DNA from: Fragilaria crotonensis
Lineage: Eukaryota > Bacillariophyta > Fragilariophyceae > Fragilariales > Fragilariaceae
Reading direction: 5' to 3'
Length of the DNA stretch: 32,057 nt
NCBI GenBank assembly: GCA_022925895.1
Contig: JAKSYS010000700.1
Coordinates: 1 to 32,057 of the forward strand
The translations under genes were made by a program, and so were the position numbers. A model generated the notes under the pieces. It had not been told where the DNA came from. It ran no database searches and worked only from the letters and a program-made list of their open reading frames with translations. Shown one piece after another: positions 27,381 through 32,057 of this stretch; the first letter of the stretch is position 1, and every line of letters starts with the position of its first letter.

Positions 27381-27887
27381 ATGAAGACTTACTTTTCTAT
27401 CCTCGCTCTCTGCAGCACCGTTGCATTTTCGGCTGCCTTTTCTCCCGCGGCGTCGATTGTGAGACCATCCGTGATGGTCAACAACAACAACTACCACGGA
27501 TTGAACATGTTTTCGGGAGCTGGTGAAGGTGCCATTAAGGAAGACATGGACCCAGAACAAGCCAAGGCCATTGAAGAAGCTGCCAAGGCCATGGGCATGA
27601 CAGTCGCCGAGTATCAATTGGGAATCAACGCGCGCTTGAGATTCGAAACTGCCATTGGAGAATTGAGATATTCGGCCGGCGATGCTGACATTGGACTTGA
27701 AGTTGACGGCAGGTCGCCACCCAACCATTTGGTGATTACCATCTCGGAAGCAGGAAAGGCCAAGGGGCAGGCTGCCGTGTCGGAGACCCTTGCGGCTGCC
27801 TTTAAGAAGACGACTGTTGAAGCACGTGCCGGACGGCAAGCAGCTCAGAATGAAATGATGAAGTTCATTCAAGGGCAAATGAAATGA
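27381..27887 (+). CDS. Small plastid-targeted protein, unknown function
   Basis: Single exon, 168 residues. Residues 1-19 are a signal peptide (KTYFSILALCSTVAFSAA) and residue 20 is Phe in AFSPAAS, a clear plastid signature of diatoms; a Ser/Asn-rich transit peptide follows to about residue 45. The mature part starts with an acidic helix (DMDPEQAKAIEEAAKAMGM, then TVAEYQLG), continues with a short beta-like stretch (LRYSAGDADIGLEVDGRSPP, then NHLVITISEAG) and ends in a helical, lysine-rich tail (MMKFIQGQMK). I do not recognise a family. Size and composition fit a small stromal or thylakoid-associated protein. It converges on NudC, 141 bp away stop to stop. Confidence 0.8.
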   Translation: MKTYFSILALCSTVAFSAAFSPAASIVRPSVMVNNNNYHGLNMFSGAGEGAIKEDMDPEQAKAIEEAAKAMGMTVAEYQLGINARLRFETAIGELRYSAGDADIGLEVDGRSPPNHLVITISEAGKAKGQAAVSETLAAAFKKTTVEARAGRQAAQNEMMKFIQGQMK

Positions 27888-28028
27888 AAGGACTAAACTA
27901 AATATGTATTTTGGACGTATTGACGCATGATTTATTAAGTACAGCTGTATGCTAGACACGGTGAACCGTCCCAATCGAAAATCAGTTCTCGAGTAGACCT
28001 ACTTACTGCTTCAATCTTAATCCTCCTC

Positions 28029-29087
28029 CTAATTCATTTTCGCATTACTAAAGTCCAATTCTGGATGCGCCTTTTTGAACTTCTCCATCATTTCCCATTT
28101 CTTCTGCTCGTCACTGGACGGCAATCCTGCGGCCTTCTGACGCTGATCAAACATCATTTTCTCCACTGTTTGTCTCGTTTCACCATCCAAATCGGCCAAT
28201 TTAGACGATTCTGGTTGAATCTTCGTCACATCAATTGTCGGATCACCCACCACAACACCTTCCCACCATTCCATAGTATTGAGCTTCTGGAGATTAATCA
28301 CTAATCGATTGCCATCTTCGACCGTCCAAAAGGAATCATCACAGATAATGGTCTTGACCAGAGGACCATTCAAAATCAAATCGGGAGCTGCCGACTTGAG
28401 ACCAACCTTGAGATGCTTCTTGGCAATCGATACTACTAAATCTCGACCACGAGTCCCCTCTGGAAGTGGTACCGTCACACACAGTTCTTCGAGGGTCTGA
28501 GTCCACGTGTACTTGCCCTTTACCGTGCCACCGTTGCCAAGGGGAGGTGGGGACTTGTCGTCCTTCTCGTCCGGTTGAGAATCTGGGCTCACTTCCGATG
28601 TCGATTCAACAGCAGGCTCCACTTCTTTTGTAGTTTCATCTTTTAATGTTTTGGTTACGGTTGGTGCCGGTTTTGGCGTTTCCTTTCGAACTTCCTTCTC
28701 GGCAGGACTCACATCAAAGCCCCCATCCGCGTCCAACTCCACAATATCTTCCATTTCTTTTGCAACATCTGCTTTATTCGCAGGCGCAGCAGCAGCTGTA
28801 GCAGGGACGACTTTTGTTTGTTTTGGCTTTGTCTTTTGCTTCTTCTTCTTGGTCTGATCGGCCCTCCAAATATCAGCATGTTTGTTCAATACCTCATGGA
28901 CCTTGCGAATAGCTGCGTCAGTTCCATCATCACTATTGCTACTGCCCGGTGGACCCTCAAAAAAGTCAGTCTTGCGACGTAAAAACGAAAAGACTGTATC
29001 CAACAAGGGTTCAATTCCTCGCGCTTGTTGGGCAACATTTAAATACAATCCATCAAAACGTTCATCATTCTCCATCGTTGATGACAT
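28029..29087 (-). CDS. NUDC: NudC-family protein (CS domain co-chaperone)
   Basis: Single exon, 352 residues from ATG 29087. Residues about 8-75 form the N-terminal NudC helical domain, followed by a lysine-rich stretch (KKKKQKTKPKQTK), an acidic/proline linker and a CS (p23-like) domain at about 190-276. That domain starts KYTWTQTLEELCVTVPLP, a hallmark of NudC, and includes WTVEDGNRLVINL. The C-terminal helix region (TRQTVEKMMFDQRQKAAGLP, then KKWEMMEKFKKAHPELDFS) is also characteristic. NudC proteins work with Hsp90 to stabilise clients, notably the dynein regulator LIS1, in the cytoplasm. Length and domain order match animal and fungal NudC. There is nothing unusual apart from the long linker. 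Confidence 0.93.
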   Translation of the reverse strand: MSSTMENDERFDGLYLNVAQQARGIEPLLDTVFSFLRRKTDFFEGPPGSSNSDDGTDAAIRKVHEVLNKHADIWRADQTKKKKQKTKPKQTKVVPATAAAAPANKADVAKEMEDIVELDADGGFDVSPAEKEVRKETPKPAPTVTKTLKDETTKEVEPAVESTSEVSPDSQPDEKDDKSPPPLGNGGTVKGKYTWTQTLEELCVTVPLPEGTRGRDLVVSIAKKHLKVGLKSAAPDLILNGPLVKTIICDDSFWTVEDGNRLVINLQKLNTMEWWEGVVVGDPTIDVTKIQPESSKLADLDGETRQTVEKMMFDQRQKAAGLPSSDEQKKWEMMEKFKKAHPELDFSNAKMN

Positions 29088-29716
29088 GATTGTTAATACT
29101 TCGGCTTGATACGCCTTTTTTGTCTTGTCAAGCCTGTATTCCGAGTAGTATGCAACAGAATTGATAGATGTTGGCGTTGTTTTACTACTACTTCAGCAGG
29201 TGGAATGTGAAATGGGAAGGCAATGCAACACCAATGGAGCCCCGTCGGGATCTTCCGGAGACCAAAATGGACCAGGTACTCGAGTATCGGTGACTGTACT
29301 GAGCAGTACAGTACAATTGTACTCAAAAGTATCGAGTAATCAGTACCTCGTATTCCAGTACTGTAGGACAACAGTGGACTCAGGACTCGAGCCTTGGAAA
29401 GGAATGGCGTATACCAGGCTCACCATGACGGCGTCGCCTCAATTCTTGTACCTGCGCCTCAATTCTTGTGCATTGAAATGGGCCTCATGAGAGATGTGTG
29501 ATGCATACGCATCGCAGTAGTACAAGTACTCCGAGTAACTCGTATTAGGACGAGATTCGACGTGCACTACAACTGCCTAGGTACTAGGTACTAAATGCTG
29601 GGGTACTGGTAGGAAGATTGAAAAGCAAACTCACAATTATCGTTCGGTGCCGAACCCGCGAACTGGTCCCTGTTACACTACTACCCGGCATGGCGTGACT
29701 GCCAAACGTCCTCAAT
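29088..29716. other. Intergenic region with GTAC clusters
   Basis: About 630 bp between the NudC start and the lysyl-tRNA synthetase stop. It contains two GTAC-rich stretches: about 29275-29365 with seven GTAC, including the near palindrome CTGTACTGAGCAGTACAG at 29297-29314, and about 29520-29612 with five. CCTCAATTCTTGT occurs twice, 23 bp apart, near 29436 and 29459. No gene is supported. Confidence 0.5.
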
Positions 29717-31699
29717 CTACGTATCAGACGGCTTCAAAAGTGGAAATGCAATCACATCCCGAATGGACGGGCTGTTGGTGAGAAGCATGACGAGTCGGTC
29801 AATACCAATCCCCAACCCTCCAGTGGGCGGCATACCCTGTTCCAACGCCGACAAGAACTCTTCATCGACATCGCATGCTTCTTCATCTCCGGCAGCCTTT
29901 TTGGCCGCTTGTGCTTCGAATCGAACACGCTGGTCGACTGGATCGGTCAATTCAGAAAAGGAATTGGCATGTTCACGGCCAACAACAAAGAGCTCGAAGC
30001 GCTCCACAATGCCTGGTTTGGAACGATGCGGTTTGGCGAGCGGACTGACTTCGACGGGGTAATCAATGACAAAGGTTGGTTGAATCAATTTGGGCTCGCA
30101 GAGCTCTTCGAAGCACTTGTTGAGGACTTCTCCAATCGTTCCGAGGCCGTATACGCCTGGAACACCAGCCGCTTCGGCGGCAGCCTTGGCTTTGGGAAGG
30201 GACTCTGGGTCGTCAGGATCCAATGCGGCGAAATCAAAGTCCGGAATCTCTTCCTTCACTACATCGTGCATTGTCACTCGTCGCCAGGGACGTTCCAAGC
30301 TAACAGTGTAGTCTCCATATGGAATCGTAAGACCGCCACAGATTCTACTGTCCTGGGCGATAGTACAGACCAATTGCTCTGTCAATTCCATCATATCGTT
30401 GTAGTCGGCAAAGGCTTGATATAGTTCGACACTGGTAAACTCAGGATTATGACGCGTGGATATTCCTTCGTTTCGAAAAATGCGTCCCAATTCGTAGACT
30501 CGGTTGAATCCACCGACAATTAATCTCTTGAGGTGCAATTCGGTCGCGATGCGGAGCGTCAAGTCCAATCCCATGGAATTGTGATAGGTCTCGAAGGGCT
30601 TGGCTTCCGCTCCACCACTCTGCGAGTGCAGCACTGGTGTTTCAATCTCCAAAAATCCCATATCATCCAACTGTCTTCTCAACATGGTAGTGATCGCAGC
30701 TCTCTTACGGAAGGTATCACGAACATCCTTATTGACAATGAGATCCAAGTGTCGAGATCGATAACGCTTGGAAATATCTTGCAACCCATGGAACTTGTCA
30801 GGAAGTTGCAAGACCGCCTTGGTGAGCATGGTCCATTCCTTGGCATAGACAGTCAGCTCGCCCTTATCAGTACGTCGAACTGATCCACGGACTCCAATAA
30901 TATCACCACCATCTGTCCAGGCCTTGAGATTCTCAAACGAATCTCCCAAACGACCTTTATCAAGTTGAAGTTGCATCACTCCCGTCTCATCTTGCAACGT
31001 GAAGAATGCCAATTTTCCAAACACTCGTCGGACCATGATGCGACCAGCGACGGAAACATCCGCATCTTGATCTTCTTCTCCTGGTGCCAATACTCGTCCT
31101 CCTCCGTCACTATCATCATCGTTGTAGTCGGCTGCCAATTGTGCTGCCGTCATGGTCGGTGCAAAGGTATAGGCAAATGGTTCCACACCAGCATCGCGCA
31201 TCGCTTGGACCTTGTCGAGACGATTCTGACGAAGCTCTGATTCAGAAAGTTCAACAACAGGAGTGGCGGCAGCAGCAGGTTTCGTCGACGCAGGTTTATT
31301 GCCTTGTTTCTTTTTGGATGGTTGTGAAGCTGATGCGGATGAGGATGAGGATGATGCTGGTGGCTTTTCCTCGGAAGGAAGTTGTGCCTTGAGTGCCAAG
31401 AGTTCTTGAACATAAGGTGCCAAATCTTCTTTGCTGGTTCCATCGGCCTTTAGCTTCCTGATTTGTTCTCCCTTTTCTTGAACGAGTCGTTCCACATCTT
31501 CAATAGAAGTACTCATGCGAAGCATGGTTACGGCTCGTGGCAGACGGACGGAAGATTGGAGCAGCTTATGGGCTGCAACATGGTGATGTTGAAGTGAGCC
31601 AAGTCCAGCCGTCGTTGTCGAGAAGGCCCCCGCACGACGACACCAAGCCATGAACATCATGCTGATTAAAAGGACGCTGCAGCCGTTACGATTCGACAT
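29717..31699 (-). CDS. KARS: Lysyl-tRNA synthetase, class II, with WHEP domain and plastid presequence
   Basis: Single exon, 660 residues from ATG 31699. It joins lysine to tRNA-Lys. Residues 1-26 are a signal peptide ending in AGAF, which fits plastid targeting; a transit-like stretch follows to about residue 58. Residues 66-106 are a WHEP domain ([19 protein letters not shown]), an RNA-binding helical hairpin. A low-complexity S/K/A linker leads to the anticodon-binding OB domain (from about 215) and the class II core: motif 1 in [10 protein letters not shown], motif 2 in [20 protein letters not shown] and motif 3 in [13 protein letters not shown]. Met 59 and Met 62 ([14 protein letters not shown]) lie just before the WHEP domain and would give a cytosolic form, so one gene may serve two compartments. 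The ORF extends upstream of ATG 31699 without an ATG. Confidence 0.92.
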   Translation of the reverse strand: MSNRNGCSVLLISMMFMAWCRRAGAFSTTTAGLGSLQHHHVAAHKLLQSSVRLPRAVTMLRMSTSIEDVERLVQEKGEQIRKLKADGTSKEDLAPYVQELLALKAQLPSEEKPPASSSSSSASASQPSKKKQGNKPASTKPAAAATPVVELSESELRQNRLDKVQAMRDAGVEPFAYTFAPTMTAAQLAADYNDDDSDGGGRVLAPGEEDQDADVSVAGRIMVRRVFGKLAFFTLQDETGVMQLQLDKGRLGDSFENLKAWTDGGDIIGVRGSVRRTDKGELTVYAKEWTMLTKAVLQLPDKFHGLQDISKRYRSRHLDLIVNKDVRDTFRKRAAITTMLRRQLDDMGFLEIETPVLHSQSGGAEAKPFETYHNSMGLDLTLRIATELHLKRLIVGGFNRVYELGRIFRNEGISTRHNPEFTSVELYQAFADYNDMMELTEQLVCTIAQDSRICGGLTIPYGDYTVSLERPWRRVTMHDVVKEEIPDFDFAALDPDDPESLPKAKAAAEAAGVPGVYGLGTIGEVLNKCFEELCEPKLIQPTFVIDYPVEVSPLAKPHRSKPGIVERFELFVVGREHANSFSELTDPVDQRVRFEAQAAKKAAGDEEACDVDEEFLSALEQGMPPTGGLGIGIDRLVMLLTNSPSIRDVIAFPLLKPSDT

Positions 31700-32057
31700 G
31701 AGATGCTCACACGAACAAACGGGAGTACAGAAATCAACAAGCAAAGATAGTCTCTATCGTTGATGGTTGATAGTTGATGGATGAGATCGTGATGGTTGAT
31801 GGTCGTGTGACGATGATGGTGGTCAGGTCGTCAGTGGTTGTTGGTTGTTCACTGATCCGAGTACAGAATTTAGAATGCAGATTGCACATCAGTCGCCGAT
31901 TGATGTCCCAACAAAATACGCGGCTGCTATCATGTGCGAACTGGCTACAAGTACTAGCTAGTAGAGCTACTACAGGAGTTCTCGTACTGGTTGTTGTGGT
32001 ACAGTAACAACCCAGTTGTCGCTCGCAACGCGCTGCGGCTACAACAGAAAAGACTCC
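31700..32057. other. Upstream region of the lysyl-tRNA synthetase gene
   Basis: About 360 bp to the window end. Bases 31755-31815 repeat GATGGTTGAT / GATGGATGAG-like words (tandem-like, imperfect). Three GTAC occur at about 31950-32005. It presumably contains the promoter; no gene is seen. Confidence 0.4.

Noticed and set aside
1-32057. tRNA and rRNA genes
   Set aside because: I looked for T-arm words such as GGTTCGA with a matching clover-leaf context. The few hits (for example near 26515) lie in coding sequence without the other arms. A tRNAscan run would settle it.

Overview
This window looks like nuclear DNA of a stramenopile alga, most probably a diatom. Genes are short and have either no intron or a few introns of about 80 to 160 bp with GT..AG ends. 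Three proteins (the SDR at 21898, the small protein at 27381, the lysyl-tRNA synthetase at 31699) begin with a signal peptide followed by a phenylalanine at the expected cleavage site, like the 'ASAFAP' signature of diatom and other secondary red plastids. The two DNA transposons carry pogo-like DDE transposases. Assignment to a species is not possible from the sequence alone.

Left part, 1-13.6 kb, is accessory and repeat-driven. Bases 1-3101 are one complete pogo-like transposon with perfect 27-bp terminal inverted repeats (TIRs). It holds a decayed transposase on the minus strand and, facing it, a second frameshifted gene on the plus strand (454-974) that I reconstruct across a one-base slip. 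A decayed transposase-like remnant follows (3158-3712). Two direct copies of a roughly 1.7-1.9 kb segment (about 3746-5630 and 7501-9150) each carry the same two-exon minus-strand gene for a very hydrophobic repeat protein; a DnaJ-domain gene sits between them. Next come a frameshifted two-exon pseudogene (9208-9826) and a second, different pogo-like transposon (10291-13562) with perfect 31-bp inverted repeats and a broken transposase.

Right part, 13.8-31.7 kb, is ordinary gene-dense sequence. In order it holds an EF-hand membrane protein (+), a CDP-alcohol phosphatidyltransferase resembling phosphatidylinositol synthase (-), an unknown two-exon coiled-coil protein (+), a MAPKK-like kinase (-), a spastin/katanin-like AAA ATPase with an MIT-like region (+), a three-exon plastid-targeted SDR related to protochlorophyllide reductase (+), an acidic repeat protein with a C-terminal membrane anchor (+), a mitochondrial carrier of the CoA-carrier type (-), a small plastid-targeted protein (+), NudC (-), and a lysyl-tRNA synthetase with a WHEP domain and a plastid presequence (-).

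The housekeeping genes do not form one pathway; they are neighbours in a compact genome, mostly in divergent or convergent pairs. The most promising observations are the two-gene transposon, the duplicated hydrophobic-repeat gene family, the double targeting signal of the SDR, the cluster of TGACGT elements before the acidic protein, the two start sites of the lysyl-tRNA synthetase, and intergenic clusters of GTAC. I saw no tRNA, rRNA or CRISPR array.
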